A stretch of DNA of 64,000 nt from Flavobacterium omnivorum (GTDB lineage Bacteria; Bacteroidota; Bacteroidia; Flavobacteriales; Flavobacteriaceae): NCBI RefSeq assembly GCF_900099915.1, contig NZ_FNDB01000015.1, positions 1 through 64,000 of the forward strand, read 5' to 3'. Under the pieces are notes generated by a model. It saw only the letters and a list, made by a program, of their open reading frames with translations. It was not told the origin of the DNA and searched no databases. Positions 1 through 8,374 of this stretch are shown piece after piece. A program made the position numbers and the translations under genes. Positions within the stretch are counted from its first letter, which is position 1. The number at the start of each line of letters is the position of its first letter.

Positions 1-9
1 TATTTAGTT

Positions 10-58
10 ACCGCAGATTCGCAGATTTAAATTTTTTGTTAATCTGTGCATCTGCGGT
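10..58. repeat. Imperfect inverted repeat (intergenic stem-loop)
   Basis: The arms ACCGCAGATTCGCAGATT (10-27) and AATCTGTGCATCTGCGGT (41-58) are nearly perfect reverse complements, separated by an AT-rich loop and followed by a T-rich run. It could terminate a + strand gene lying upstream of the window, or be a member of a dispersed intergenic repeat family. No protein is encoded here. Confidence 0.6.
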
Positions 59-140
59 TTCTTTTTTTTTAAAATCTTGTGATAGAATTACAGCCGAGCT
101 TGTAAAACGGTGAAAAAATCGCATATTAATTTTACCCATA

Positions 141-170
141 AAAAAAAACCGAACTATTTCTAGTTCGGTT
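141..170 (-). terminator. Rho-independent terminator of the proteorhodopsin gene
   Basis: A 10-bp perfect stem (147-156 AACCGAACTA, 161-170 TAGTTCGGTT) with a 4-nt loop lies 26 bases past the proteorhodopsin stop codon. On the minus strand it is followed by a run of at least eight T. Confidence 0.85.
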
Positions 171-195
171 ATCAAATTAAAGATGAAAATAGGAA

Positions 196-921
196 TTAAT
201 CTTTAGAAGACTTAACAGCTAAACTGTAAATTACTAAACCAAACCCTATCTTATTGATAGCATCTGCAATGTTGTACACTACATCGATGTTACCCGCAGG
301 GATAAATGAGTTGTACCATCCTGTTGTCCCCATCATATATCCTAATGGATAAATGGACCAACCTACTAGTACAAACCAACATAAAATTTTGTGTGCTTTA
401 AGCACTTCTCCACCAGCTGCTGTAGCTAATTTTGATGCCTCACCTAACCAGATTTCATACACGATTAAGAAATAAGCAGCTCCGGAAATGAATCCCCATA
501 AAGCAGCACTATCTGGAGCAATTACCTCTCCAATGTAACCTGTAACTAACATTACAATAGAATAGATAATCATCTTCCATAGTAATGATTGTTTGGCTCC
601 CGCTACTTTTAGTATTAGGTAAAATTCCAAACACATTAATGGCACCGTTAGTACCCAGTCAACGTAACGGAAGAAAGTAGGCGATTCTCCAAATGAAGCC
701 CAATAATCTCTCATGTAGAAATAATGTACCGCAGCAATAAAGGTAATTAAACCAGAAACTAATACTGAGGTTCGCCACTTTTTATCAAATTGGCTCAGTG
801 ATAAAAAGAAGAACGCTGATGCAGCCATCATAGCCATACAGCCTACAAAAAAAGTAAATCCAACATAATCAGTAGGTAACATTTTCCCAACTAATCCTGA
901 AATAAACATAAAATTTGTCAT
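196..921 (-). CDS. Proteorhodopsin, green-type light-driven proton pump
   Basis: Seven-helix retinal protein of the inner membrane that exports protons when lit. Numbered from the preferred start, helix C carries D88, T92 and E99 (the DTE motif of outward proton pumps). H66 matches the histidine that pairs with the counter-ion, and helix G carries the Schiff-base lysine K224 with D220 one turn before it. The spectral-tuning position is M96, which in characterised proteorhodopsins goes with green absorption. The longest frame starts at 954, but a TATATTTG -7 box (952-959) would put the transcript start near 945. The ATG at 921 (MTNFMFIS, 241 aa) is therefore more likely. It is divergent from the retinal-forming dioxygenase on the other strand and has its own terminator, so it is a single-gene unit. 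The function call is firm; the exact start is inferred. Confidence 0.96.
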   Translation of the reverse strand: MTNFMFISGLVGKMLPTDYVGFTFFVGCMAMMAASAFFFLSLSQFDKKWRTSVLVSGLITFIAAVHYFYMRDYWASFGESPTFFRYVDWVLTVPLMCLEFYLILKVAGAKQSLLWKMIIYSIVMLVTGYIGEVIAPDSAALWGFISGAAYFLIVYEIWLGEASKLATAAGGEVLKAHKILCWFVLVGWSIYPLGYMMGTTGWYNSFIPAGNIDVVYNIADAINKIGFGLVIYSLAVKSSKD

Positions 922-951
922 AAAAATTAATTTTAAATGGTTTTGTTTAAC

Positions 952-959
952 CAAATATA
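952..959 (-). promoter_or_regulatory. Putative -7 box of the proteorhodopsin promoter
   Basis: TATATTTG on the minus strand fits the Bacteroidetes -7 consensus TAnnTTTG. I see no clear TTG at -33. It decides in favour of the ATG at 921 over that at 954. Confidence 0.5.
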
Positions 960-1032
960 TGAAAAGTTAAACGATAAAAAAAACATTTTTGTTTATTATT
1001 TTTTACCTAATTTTAAACAATAATTAAATTAA

Positions 1033-1929
1033 ATGAAAAATTATTCAAATATCGCAATAGTAGCTAGCTTTTTCGGATTATGGATGGATTCCTTTTTATC
1101 CACCAGGATGCAAATACTATCGGGTTTCCTTTTGATCTTTACCTTTGGAATTTTACATGGCGCAAATGATTTACTCCTAATTAAAAATACAAACACGATA
1201 AAGCAAACCAATTCTCGATTTAAAATACTAGCGTATTACGTAATGGTTGTTTTAGCAGGGATACTTTTATTTTACATTATTCCGCAAGTAGCACTTTTAC
1301 TCTTTATCATAGTGAGCGCAAATCATTTTGGAGAACAGCAATGGCAAAATTTAGAACAAGACTTTCCAACTTGGCTCCTATTACTATTCCACTTTTTTTA
1401 CGGACTTGTTATTTTGCTCTTGTTATTTAATTTTCACACCATTCAAGTGCAGAACATCATCTTTAAAATAGCAAATATGCTTGTACCGCTTCCCTACTTT
1501 TGGATAGCATTGCAGGTTTCAGTAGTCACTTTCCTATGCTTAAGCGCCTATTTTTATTGGAAATCAGAAAAAATTAGAAAAAAATTACTGGTAGAGCTCT
1601 TTTTTTTACTGCTCTTTGCGATCCTTTTTAAATCTTCCAGTCTAATATGGGGATTTGCAATCTATTTTGTTTTGTGGCACAGTATTCCTTCTATAATTGA
1701 CCAAATTAAGTTTTTAAATGGCTCCTTTTCTAGTACCTATTTTGTTGCCTATTGTCGAGCAGCAGGAGTTTACTGGCTAATCTCCATTGTAGGGATTGCA
1801 CTGATCTATTTTATATTTAGAGAAGAGCAGCTTTTCAATGCTTTATTTTTCTCTTTCTTGGCTGCCATCACTTTTCCACATGCAGTTGTGATCACAAGGA
1901 TGTTTGGCACAAAACAAACTACAAAATAG
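1033..1929 (+). CDS. blh: Brp/Blh-type beta-carotene 15,15'-dioxygenase
   Basis: Integral membrane iron enzyme that cleaves beta-carotene into two retinal molecules, the chromophore of the proteorhodopsin encoded on the opposite strand 111 bases away. The 298-residue protein is strongly hydrophobic and keeps the four conserved histidines expected for iron binding: H42 (in ILHGAND), H98 (in ANHFGE), H216 (in LWHSIPS) and H283 (in FPHAVV). Length is normal for the family. The start ATG follows an AT-rich leader without a clear Shine-Dalgarno sequence, as is usual in Bacteroidetes. Pairing with proteorhodopsin is the standard arrangement in flavobacteria, and carotenoid substrate must come from genes outside this window. 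Confidence 0.93.
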   Translation: MKNYSNIAIVASFFGLWMDSFLSTRMQILSGFLLIFTFGILHGANDLLLIKNTNTIKQTNSRFKILAYYVMVVLAGILLFYIIPQVALLLFIIVSANHFGEQQWQNLEQDFPTWLLLLFHFFYGLVILLLLFNFHTIQVQNIIFKIANMLVPLPYFWIALQVSVVTFLCLSAYFYWKSEKIRKKLLVELFFLLLFAILFKSSSLIWGFAIYFVLWHSIPSIIDQIKFLNGSFSSTYFVAYCRAAGVYWLISIVGIALIYFIFREEQLFNALFFSFLAAITFPHAVVITRMFGTKQTTK

Positions 1930-1935
1930 AGGCAT

Positions 1936-1966
1936 AAAAAAAACCGAGCCATTGCTGACTCGGTTT
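1936..1966 (-). terminator. Terminator downstream of dnaK (between convergent blh and dnaK)
   Basis: The stem AAACCGAG (1941-1948) / CTCGGTTT (1959-1966) is preceded by an A-run. On the minus strand it therefore reads as a hairpin followed by T residues, the form expected for stopping dnaK transcription. It may also end blh. Confidence 0.7.
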
Positions 1967-2010
1967 CTCCTAATTATGATCCCGATAAAAATCGAGATAA
2001 GTGATTCACA

Positions 2011-2026
2011 TCCCGATATATCGGGA
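2011..2026. repeat. 16-bp perfect palindrome
   Basis: TCCCGATATATCGGGA is a perfect palindrome in the 100-base gap between the convergent blh and dnaK genes. It sits 9 bases past the dnaK stop and could strengthen termination. Confidence 0.5.
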
Positions 2027-2035
2027 GTTTGCTAC

Positions 2036-3922
2036 TTATTTTACTTCTTCAAATTCAACGTCTTCAACATTGTCACCTTGAGCTGCATCCCCTTGAGGTT
2101 GTGCTTCTTGTTGACCTTGTTCTCCTTGAGCATACATTGCTTCAGTAGCTGTTTTCCAAGCTGCGTTGATGTTGTCAAGAGCCGTTTGAATTGCAGGAAT
2201 GTCTTGAGATTGGTGTGCCATTCTCAATTCAGTCAATGCATATTCTACTGCCACTTTGTTATCGTCAGATAATTTAGCTCCTAGTTCTTTCAATTGCGTT
2301 TCAGTTTGGAAAATCATTCCATCTGCTTCGTTCAATTTTTCAGCTCTAGATCTTGCAATTTTATCAGACTCAGCGTTAGCTTCAGCATCTTGTTTCATTC
2401 TTTCGATTTCTTCAGATGTTAATCCAGAAGAAGCTTCGATACGAATATCGTGAGATTTACCAGTTCCTTTGTCAGTTGCTGAAACTTTGATGATACCATT
2501 AGCATCAATATCAAAAGTTACTTCAATTTGTGGAACCCCTCTTGGTGCTGGTGGAATACCGTCTAAGTTAAAACGACCGATAGTTTTGTTATCAGCAGCC
2601 ATTGCTCTAGCGCCTTGCAATACGTGCAATTCAACTGTTGGTTGAGAATCTGCAGCGGTAGAGAAAACTTGAGATTTTTTAGTTGGAATAGTAGTATTAG
2701 ACTCAATTAATGTAGTCATAACGCCACCCATAGTTTCGATACCTAAAGATAAAGGTGTAACGTCAAGTAACAATACATCTTTTACATCTCCAGAAAGAAC
2801 TCCACCTTGAATAGCTGCTCCAATTGCAACAACTTCATCAGGGTTAACTCCTTTAGATGCTTTTTTACCAAAGAATTTTTCCACTTCTTCAGCAATTCTT
2901 GGCATACGAGTAGAACCTCCTACAAGGATCACTTCGTCAATATCAGAAACTGTTAAATTAGCATCTTTAAGCGCTTTAGCAACTGGTGCCATAGAACGTT
3001 TTACTAATGCATCAGTTAATTTTTCAAATTGTGCTCTAGTTAATTTTTTAACTAAGTGTTTTGGTCCTGAAGCTGTAGCCGTTACGTATGGTAAGTTGAT
3101 TTCAGTTTCAGCAGAAGAAGACAATTCAATTTTTGCTTTCTCAGCAGCTTCTTTCAAACGTTGCAAAGACATTGGATCTAAACGCAAGTCAATCCCTTCT
3201 TCCGTTAAGAAATCAGCAGCTAACCAATCAATAATTTCATGGTCAAAATCATCTCCACCTAAGTGAGTGTCTCCGTTTGTAGACAATACTTCAAAGACTC
3301 CGTCTCCTAATTCAAGAACAGAAATATCAAATGTACCTCCACCTAAATCGTAAACAGCAATTTTTTGATCTTTTCCTTTTTTATCTAAACCATAAGCAAG
3401 TGCAGCTGCTGTAGGCTCGTTGATAATACGCATTACTTTAAGACCTGCAATTTCACCCGCTTCTTTCGTAGCTTGACGTTGTGCATCATTAAAGTAAGCA
3501 GGAACCGTAATAACCGCTTCTGTAACTGTTTGACCTAAATAGTCTTCAGCAGTTTTTTTCATTTTTTGAAGAGTCATTGCTGACAATTCTTGAGCAGAGT
3601 ATAAACGACCATCAATATCCACACGTGGCGTATTGTTGTCCCCTTTTACAATTTTGTATGAAACTCTTTTGGCTTCAGCCGAAACTTCACCAAAACCACG
3701 TCCCATAAAACGTTTGATAGAAGCAATAGTCTTAGTTGGATTAGTTACCGCTTGTCTTTTAGCAGGATCTCCTACTTTAATTTCCCCACCTTCAACAAAA
3801 GCGATGATAGATGGTGTTGTTCTTTTTCCTTCTGCATTAGGAATAACAACTGCTTCATTACCTTCCATTACAGAAACACAAGAGTTGGTCGTACCTAAAT
3901 CAATTCCGATTATTTTACCCAT
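2036..3922 (-). CDS. dnaK: Molecular chaperone DnaK (Hsp70)
   Basis: ATP-driven cytoplasmic chaperone that binds unfolded peptides with DnaJ and GrpE. The 628 residues begin [16 protein letters not shown] with the phosphate-1 motif. The second phosphate loop (YDLGGGTFD) and the adenosine loop (VGGSTRMP) are in place. The substrate-binding domain and alpha-helical lid follow from about residue 390. The tail is Gln/Gly-rich and ends EDVEFEEVK, typical of bacterial DnaK. Length is normal. dnaJ and grpE are not adjacent, so the gene stands alone here. Immediately upstream lies the accessory region with the recombinase, making dnaK the left chromosomal neighbour of that island. Confidence 0.98.
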   Translation of the reverse strand: MGKIIGIDLGTTNSCVSVMEGNEAVVIPNAEGKRTTPSIIAFVEGGEIKVGDPAKRQAVTNPTKTIASIKRFMGRGFGEVSAEAKRVSYKIVKGDNNTPRVDIDGRLYSAQELSAMTLQKMKKTAEDYLGQTVTEAVITVPAYFNDAQRQATKEAGEIAGLKVMRIINEPTAAALAYGLDKKGKDQKIAVYDLGGGTFDISVLELGDGVFEVLSTNGDTHLGGDDFDHEIIDWLAADFLTEEGIDLRLDPMSLQRLKEAAEKAKIELSSSAETEINLPYVTATASGPKHLVKKLTRAQFEKLTDALVKRSMAPVAKALKDANLTVSDIDEVILVGGSTRMPRIAEEVEKFFGKKASKGVNPDEVVAIGAAIQGGVLSGDVKDVLLLDVTPLSLGIETMGGVMTTLIESNTTIPTKKSQVFSTAADSQPTVELHVLQGARAMAADNKTIGRFNLDGIPPAPRGVPQIEVTFDIDANGIIKVSATDKGTGKSHDIRIEASSGLTSEEIERMKQDAEANAESDKIARSRAEKLNEADGMIFQTETQLKELGAKLSDDNKVAVEYALTELRMAHQSQDIPAIQTALDNINAAWKTATEAMYAQGEQGQQEAQPQGDAAQGDNVEDVEFEEVK

Positions 3923-4064
3923 TTTTAATATATTTAATTTTATTGTATACTAGTTTTAATGACTCGAAGTCGATAAGTCAATCTTTGTGCCAATACAAAA
4001 CCACCTATTAAATTGTCAGTTTATGTTAAAATTGGCGTAAAAAAATCTGACAAGATGACATTTC

Positions 4065-4209
4065 AGGAGCTAATCCTGCTGTTCGTTGCAATCTCTGGCT
4101 GGGTTGGCTTTTTTTTCAAGGCCACAAAGGTGCTTCCGCTGGTCGCTCTTTGTAGCCAGAAAAAAAACAGCCACCCAAAGCCACAGGATTTTCACTGCCA
4201 TCAGGGCTA
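4065..4209. repeat. Intergenic nested stem-loop element
   Basis: A long imperfect hairpin: a left stem of TGGCTGGGTTGGC plus a T-run (from 4096) pairs with an A-run plus CAGCCACCCAAAGCCA (to 4183). An inner stem GGCCACAAAG pairs with CTTTGTAGCC. It is flanked by 'taatcctgctgttcgttgcaat' on the left and 'aggattttcactgcc' on the right. A second element with the same border words is at 44160-44260, so this looks like a dispersed noncoding family. A 65-codon frame crosses it, but I do not believe it is a gene. Confidence 0.55.
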
Positions 4210-4349
4210 AAAATTAAGTACCAAAGAATTTCAGTAGCGCGCTGCTACTCGATTAAAATGCACCTCCAACATATAAATTATACAATCACTACACCTTACC
4301 TATCTTTTTATACCTATGAGCAGTAAACCTACAACAACAAAACTAAAGA

Positions 4350-4661
4350 CTTACATCACTTATATGGTAAACCACCTCCATATATGTCAAATAAACACAA
4401 CATTTTACACAACCTTTTTTACCTGAGCAGTTGGACCTATTTAATGTCATACTATAAAATGAGTGAAATAATATTTAACAGAGGAGTCATATAAGCATTA
4501 AACCTTAAATGACCTTATTGTTGTTTAAGGTATATAAGCCTAACAAATGAAACTTAAATGACTTATATGGTAAAAAAAATGCACCATTGTTTTATTCTTA
4601 TTGCTTACAACTAGCCAACACAAAAAATTACAGCCAAAAACGTACATGACTTATATGGTAA
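4350..4661 (+). repeat. Three direct copies of a 21-bp motif upstream of the integrase
   Basis: CTTACATCACTTATATGGTAA (4350-4370), CTTAAATGACTTATATGGTAA (4553-4573) and CGTACATGACTTATATGGTAA (4641-4661) share the core ACTTATATGGTAA. Between copies 1 and 2 is a 7-bp stem CCTTAAA/TTTAAGG (4503-4530). The stretch 4210-4718 has no gene. The repeats end 57 bases before the integrase start and could be recombinase or regulator binding sites, or a dispersed repeat. Confidence 0.6.
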
Positions 4662-4718
4662 ATCAAAACCTACTACTAGATTAAAAATCAATATCTTTAG
4701 TTTTTTAATTCGCCCATT

Positions 4719-5762
4719 ATGAACTGGTCTGCAAAACTACTCACACACAAAAACGAAAAACGAATAGCCGTTTATTTCAACAAAAATGCCGAATTCATTG
4801 CCCGAATCAAACAAATTGACGGCGCACGATGGAGCCAATCTCTAGTAGCATGGCATTTGCCTGATACGGAAAATAACCGATTGCGATTTAAAATAAAACC
4901 AACATCCCACACCGTACCCTCTCTAGAAGGCATAGCACAAATAGAAAAGTTCACACAATGGCTATCCTCAAAAAGATATAGTCCCAGCACTATAAAAACA
5001 TACAGTGAAGCATTAAAATCGTTTTTGGTTTTTTATCGAGAAAAAGCAATCCAAGAAATATCAAATGATGATGTAATCATTTACACTAATGACTACATCC
5101 TAAAAAATAATTTATCTGCTTCCTACCAAAACCAAATCGTAAATGCCATAAAATTATATTTCAAAACAGTTCGTGAAACCAAAGTAGAAATAGAAAAAAT
5201 ACACCGCCCAAAACGAGCCAAGTTATTACCCAATGTATTGAGTAAAGAAGAAATAAAATTAATCTTGAATGCCCACAGCAATATCAAACATAAAATGATG
5301 CTTTCGTTAATTTACAGTTGTGGCTTGCGTTGTGGCGAATTATTGGCTTTGCAACCTAAACATATTGACTCAAAAAGGAATATTGTACTACTAAAAAATG
5401 CCAAAGGTCAAAAAGACAGAATTGTACCCCTAAGTCCTAAAATATTAGAAATGTTACGGGACTATTATAAAGTATTTAAACCCACCACTTATTTGTTTGA
5501 GGGACAAACAGCAGGTATAAGCTACGATTCAAGAAGTTTACAATTAGTATTAAAACAAGCTTTGCACAAAGCAAGAATAACAAAACCCGCTACTTTACAC
5601 TGGTTGCGACACAGCTTTGCGACGCATTTATTAGAAAGTGGTACTGATTTAAGATATATACAAGAATTATTAGGACATAGTAGCAGTAAAACAACTGAAA
5701 TATACACACATGTTAGCACGAAAAGTATCCAACAAATAAAAAGTCCTTTTGATGACTTGTAA
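4719..5762 (+). CDS. Tyrosine recombinase, presumed integrase of the cassette array
   Basis: Site-specific DNA recombinase of 347 residues. An N-terminal domain (about 1-65, with the RWSQSLVAWHLP pattern) of a kind I associate with Bacteroidetes integrases is followed by a SAM-like core-binding domain (about 72-155). The catalytic domain (about 170-345) has a complete set of active-site residues: R204, K229, H294, R297, H320 and nucleophile Y329. The tail IKSPFDDL recalls the SPL/SPF end of integron integrases. However, the R204-H294 spacing is 90 residues, like XerD (R148-H244), whereas IntI1 has 131 (R146-H277). The extra IntI domain that contacts attC is therefore absent. It reads toward the cassettes, which begin about 100 bases downstream; most integrons have the integrase divergent from the array. 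Its role in moving the cassettes is inferred from position. Confidence 0.9.
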   Translation: MNWSAKLLTHKNEKRIAVYFNKNAEFIARIKQIDGARWSQSLVAWHLPDTENNRLRFKIKPTSHTVPSLEGIAQIEKFTQWLSSKRYSPSTIKTYSEALKSFLVFYREKAIQEISNDDVIIYTNDYILKNNLSASYQNQIVNAIKLYFKTVRETKVEIEKIHRPKRAKLLPNVLSKEEIKLILNAHSNIKHKMMLSLIYSCGLRCGELLALQPKHIDSKRNIVLLKNAKGQKDRIVPLSPKILEMLRDYYKVFKPTTYLFEGQTAGISYDSRSLQLVLKQALHKARITKPATLHWLRHSFATHLLESGTDLRYIQELLGHSSSKTTEIYTHVSTKSIQQIKSPFDDL

Positions 5763-5794
5763 GAAAATTTTAGTATATTTGGAAGCAAGTAAAA

Positions 5795-5870
5795 CGAAAC
5801 AAACCTTCGCCAATCTACCCAAATATGGGGTGATACACGAAGGTTTGTTTCGCCTATATACTAGTTGGTG
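5795..5870. other. Palindromic site between integrase and first cassette (candidate attI or first attC)
   Basis: A perfect 15-bp inverted repeat, CGAAACAAACCTTCG (5795-5809) and CGAAGGTTTGTTTCG (5838-5852), has an inner ACCC/GGGT stem. It is followed by a GTTRRRY-like core GTTGGTG (5864-5870), which is the left end of cassette 1. Its sequence is unlike the other attC sites of the array. That would fit an attachment site belonging to the integrase, or an attC from another family. Confidence 0.6.
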
Positions 5871-5910
5871 GCAATATTTTCGCAACTCGTAGAAAAAGAC
5901 AAAATCAAAA

Positions 5911-6927
5911 ATGACAGAACTAAAACTATACAAATCTAACTCGAAAGGAATAAAAATCCTTGCTTTGTGTTTACCTTTTGTATTAATTGGAATTTGGATG
6001 ATTTCTGAAAAGCAAAATGGAACTTTTGATTATTATATGGGTTGGTTTATTGCTTCTTTTTTTGGTTTGGGAATTCCAATTAGCATTTTTACTTTATTAG
6101 ACAAAAGACCTCAAATTATAATAAATGAAAATGGAATTTGGGACAGAACAACAAAACAGAAAGAAATCAAATGGGAACAAATTAAGGAGTCTTATTTGAT
6201 AGATATTTATAATCAAAAATTTATATCAATAGTTGTCGACGAAACATTTGTATTCAAAAAAAATACTTTTAGTTGGTTAAATAAACTCAATAAATATGTT
6301 GGTGCTCAAGAATTGAATATAAATTTAAGTCAAATCAAAATTGACGAAAATAAACTGACAGATTTTATCAACCATATTAGAGTTTCAGAAAAATATCAAC
6401 GAAATAATCTAATCAAAAACTTCAATTCTAACTTATTATTAAGTACAGTTTCAAATAGTCAAAAATATTTTGCTTATTCGCTAATTTTAATTTGTATGCT
6501 TATTGTTTCCTTAAGCAATTTTTATATGTTTTGGGTAATTATGATTACGATGGGAATTGGAGGTTTAATAGCAAGATGGTATAGAGGAATAAATAATAAT
6601 TCTAACTTAAGAAAATACTCTGAACTAATTGCCTATTTAGGTTTTGCAAATATGGTTATAATTGGTCTTGCTTTTAAAACTTATGATTACACTACAAATA
6701 AAATTGGAATTAAATTAACAAATAAAATAGAAACTTATAAAACTGAATATGGAAATTATCCAAATGAAATAAAAACGTTAAGCGAAAAACTCAATTTAAA
6801 CCTAATTGAAAAATATATTGCCGACAAAATAGTCTACAAAAAAACAGAAAATGAATATATTTTAGAACTTAAATTCTTAAATCACAACTTGAAAGAATTT
6901 GACAATGAACTAAAGGAATGGGATTAA
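5911..6927 (+). CDS. Cassette 1: membrane protein of unknown function (STM3941-like N-terminus)
   Basis: Not firmly recognised. The 338-residue protein has two N-terminal membrane segments (about 12-30 and 42-62). A soluble part (about 65-160) follows, with an IIINENGIWDRTT ... IKWEQI pattern that recalls the STM3941 family of predicted membrane proteins. Then come two or three more membrane segments (about 185-265) and a charged C-terminal part with KTEYGNYPNEIKTL, reminiscent of the pilin-like 'YP..L' motif. It is the only gene of the first cassette and follows the palindromic site by 40 bases. The stop lies 6 bases before the attC start. AT-rich like the other cassette genes. No function is claimed. 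Confidence 0.8.
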   Translation: MTELKLYKSNSKGIKILALCLPFVLIGIWMISEKQNGTFDYYMGWFIASFFGLGIPISIFTLLDKRPQIIINENGIWDRTTKQKEIKWEQIKESYLIDIYNQKFISIVVDETFVFKKNTFSWLNKLNKYVGAQELNINLSQIKIDENKLTDFINHIRVSEKYQRNNLIKNFNSNLLLSTVSNSQKYFAYSLILICMLIVSLSNFYMFWVIMITMGIGGLIARWYRGINNNSNLRKYSELIAYLGFANMVIIGLAFKTYDYTTNKIGIKLTNKIETYKTEYGNYPNEIKTLSEKLNLNLIEKYIADKIVYKKTENEYILELKFLNHNLKEFDNELKEWD

Positions 6928-6933
6928 TACTGC

Positions 6934-7065
6934 CACCAACAGGCGTTTGGCAAGATTGCGAATTTTGTAGTAAATTCACGTTTACATTTCGCAAGAAATT
7001 TTATCTTTGATAGAAAATAATCAGTTCCGAAGTTCGCAACCTCGCCAAGCGCCGGAACGTTGGGC
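6934..7065 (+). repeat. attC-like site 1
   Basis: Inverse core CACCAAC (6934-6940) and core GTTGGGC (7059-7065), 132 bp apart end to end. TGCCACCAAC (6931-6940) is the exact reverse complement of the cassette's own first ten bases, GTTGGTGGCA (5864-5873). The inner arms pair well: GGCGTTTGGCAAGATTGCGAA on the left against GCGCTTGGCGAGGTTGCGAA read from the right. The long central loop has no gene. Confidence 0.85.
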
Positions 7066-7090
7066 GTCATTCTACCGGACCGCAGAAAAC

Positions 7091-7453
7091 CTAACATTCA
7101 CCATTTAGGACATCTTTTTTATACTCACTGATTAATCGTTTCATCTCTTTCAAATCCTTAATTTTTTGGTCAAGCGAAACCAACTTTTCATCCAGAAAAG
7201 CCAATTTTTCGTTTTTTGACAATTTATTGCTGTACCAAGCATCAATTAGTTGTGCAATTTCACTAATTGTATATCCTATTGCTTTTGCATCACGAATTAA
7301 TTCCAATTTTTCAACTGTTTCTTCATCGTAATGAAAATAGTTATTTGACTTTATGTTTTCATCACGAACACCTTTTATCAACCCCGACTTTTCATAAAAT
7401 CGAATTGTGTGTGCAGTAATAACAGTTCGTTTCGACAATTCATTTATCAGCAT
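7091..7453 (-). CDS. Cassette 2: MerR-family transcription regulator
   Basis: DNA-binding regulator of 120 residues. The N-terminal winged helix-turn-helix (about 1-70) has the family signature HTIRFYEKSGLIKG and a second helical part IGYTISEIAQLI. A dimerisation coiled coil (about 80-112) follows. Only one cysteine, in the final NGEC, is visible, so a MerR-type metal site is unlikely. The gene is the only one in the array on the minus strand. It is divergent from the short-chain dehydrogenase 125 bases away, and a perfect dyad lies between them. The natural reading is that it controls itself and the SDR operon in the same cassette. The inducer is unknown. Confidence 0.88.
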   Translation of the reverse strand: MLINELSKRTVITAHTIRFYEKSGLIKGVRDENIKSNNYFHYDEETVEKLELIRDAKAIGYTISEIAQLIDAWYSNKLSKNEKLAFLDEKLVSLDQKIKDLKEMKRLISEYKKDVLNGEC

Positions 7454-7502
7454 TTCCTATGTTTTTTTTTGGCAAAGATAAATTATTATTAAAATAATCA
7501 CA

Positions 7503-7517
7503 AGTATAGACTATACT
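7503..7517. promoter_or_regulatory. Perfect dyad between divergent MerR and SDR genes (candidate operator)
   Basis: AGTATAG-A-CTATACT is a perfect 7-1-7 inverted repeat, about 50 bases from the MerR start and 60 from the SDR start. MerR proteins bind such dyads between promoter elements, so this is the likely operator. No promoter boxes were assigned with confidence. Confidence 0.65.
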
Positions 7518-7578
7518 CTAACGTTGTAGGTTTAAGAATATTGCTTTAGGTTTGCAGAAATTTAAAAATAATTTCAAA

Positions 7579-8370
7579 ATGACAAAGACAATTTTAATTA
7601 CAGGAGCAGGTCACGGATTTGCAAAAACAACTGCTTTTATTTTAGCAGAAAAAGGACATAATGTTATTGCAACAGCAGAAATTTGGCCACAAGTAACAGA
7701 ACTTAAAGCTGAAGCAAAAGCGAAAAATCTTACCAATTTGACAATAGAAAAACTAGATATAACCAAACAAAGAGAAAGAGAATATTTAATTGAAAAGTAC
7801 GACATTGATGTTTTATTCAGCAACGCAGGACTTATGGAAGCAGGACCAATTGGCGAACAACCACTTGATTTAATCCGCTCTATGTTTGAAATCAATGTGT
7901 TTTCAGCTTTAGAATTTGCACAAGGATTTATAAAAAAAATGGTTACTAAAAAATCAGGTAAAATTGTATTCACTTCTTCAATGGGTGGTTTGCTAACTGT
8001 TCCATACGCATCGGCTTATTGTGCTACAAAACACGCTTTGGAAGCTATAGCAGAAGGATTAAAAGTGGAGTTAGAACCGTTCAACATCAAAATTGCTACG
8101 GTAAATCCAGGTGCTTTTGACACAGGTTTTAATGACAGAGGAATGGACAGCATCAGACATTGGTACAACCCAAAAACGAACTTTACATCAGAGACAATTT
8201 TTGCAGGATTTGAAGAAATGTTATCTCAACAATTTGACCCACAAATGATGGTTGACGTAATTGTAGATGTTATTCTTTCAGACAATCCAAATTTCAGAAA
8301 TGTTTGTCCACAGCCTGTTGAGGATTATATCAAACAACTACAAGCTGATGCTTGGACTTTAAAAAGTTAA
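7579..8370 (+). CDS. Cassette 2: short-chain dehydrogenase/reductase
   Basis: NAD(P)-dependent oxidoreductase with a Rossmann fold. Motifs seen: the nucleotide loop TGAGHGFAKT at the N-terminus, LDIT for the adenine pocket, SNAG after strand 4, catalytic serine in FTSSMGG, the YCATK pair (YxxxK), and NPGAFDT. The frame is open back to a TTG at 7552, but the ATG at 7579 (MTKTILITGAG, 263 aa) places the Rossmann strand normally and is preferred. The substrate cannot be told from sequence. It is the first gene of a three-gene run (4-base gap to the next, which overlaps the third), presumably under the divergent MerR regulator. Confidence 0.9.
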   Translation: MTKTILITGAGHGFAKTTAFILAEKGHNVIATAEIWPQVTELKAEAKAKNLTNLTIEKLDITKQREREYLIEKYDIDVLFSNAGLMEAGPIGEQPLDLIRSMFEINVFSALEFAQGFIKKMVTKKSGKIVFTSSMGGLLTVPYASAYCATKHALEAIAEGLKVELEPFNIKIATVNPGAFDTGFNDRGMDSIRHWYNPKTNFTSETIFAGFEEMLSQQFDPQMMVDVIVDVILSDNPNFRNVCPQPVEDYIKQLQADAWTLKS

Positions 8371-8374
8371 GAAA

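Noticed and set aside
4013..4210. 65-codon open frame in the dnaK-integrase gap
   Set aside because: It runs through a nested stem-loop with long T and A runs and has no recognisable protein pattern.
4350..4661. CRISPR array
   Set aside because: The three 21-bp copies are spaced 203 and 88 bases apart and no cas genes are present.
7501..7550. Classical integron Pc-like promoter in the array
   Set aside because: Only the MerR-type dyad was convincing here; I could not find a promoter upstream of cassette 1 that reads into the array.
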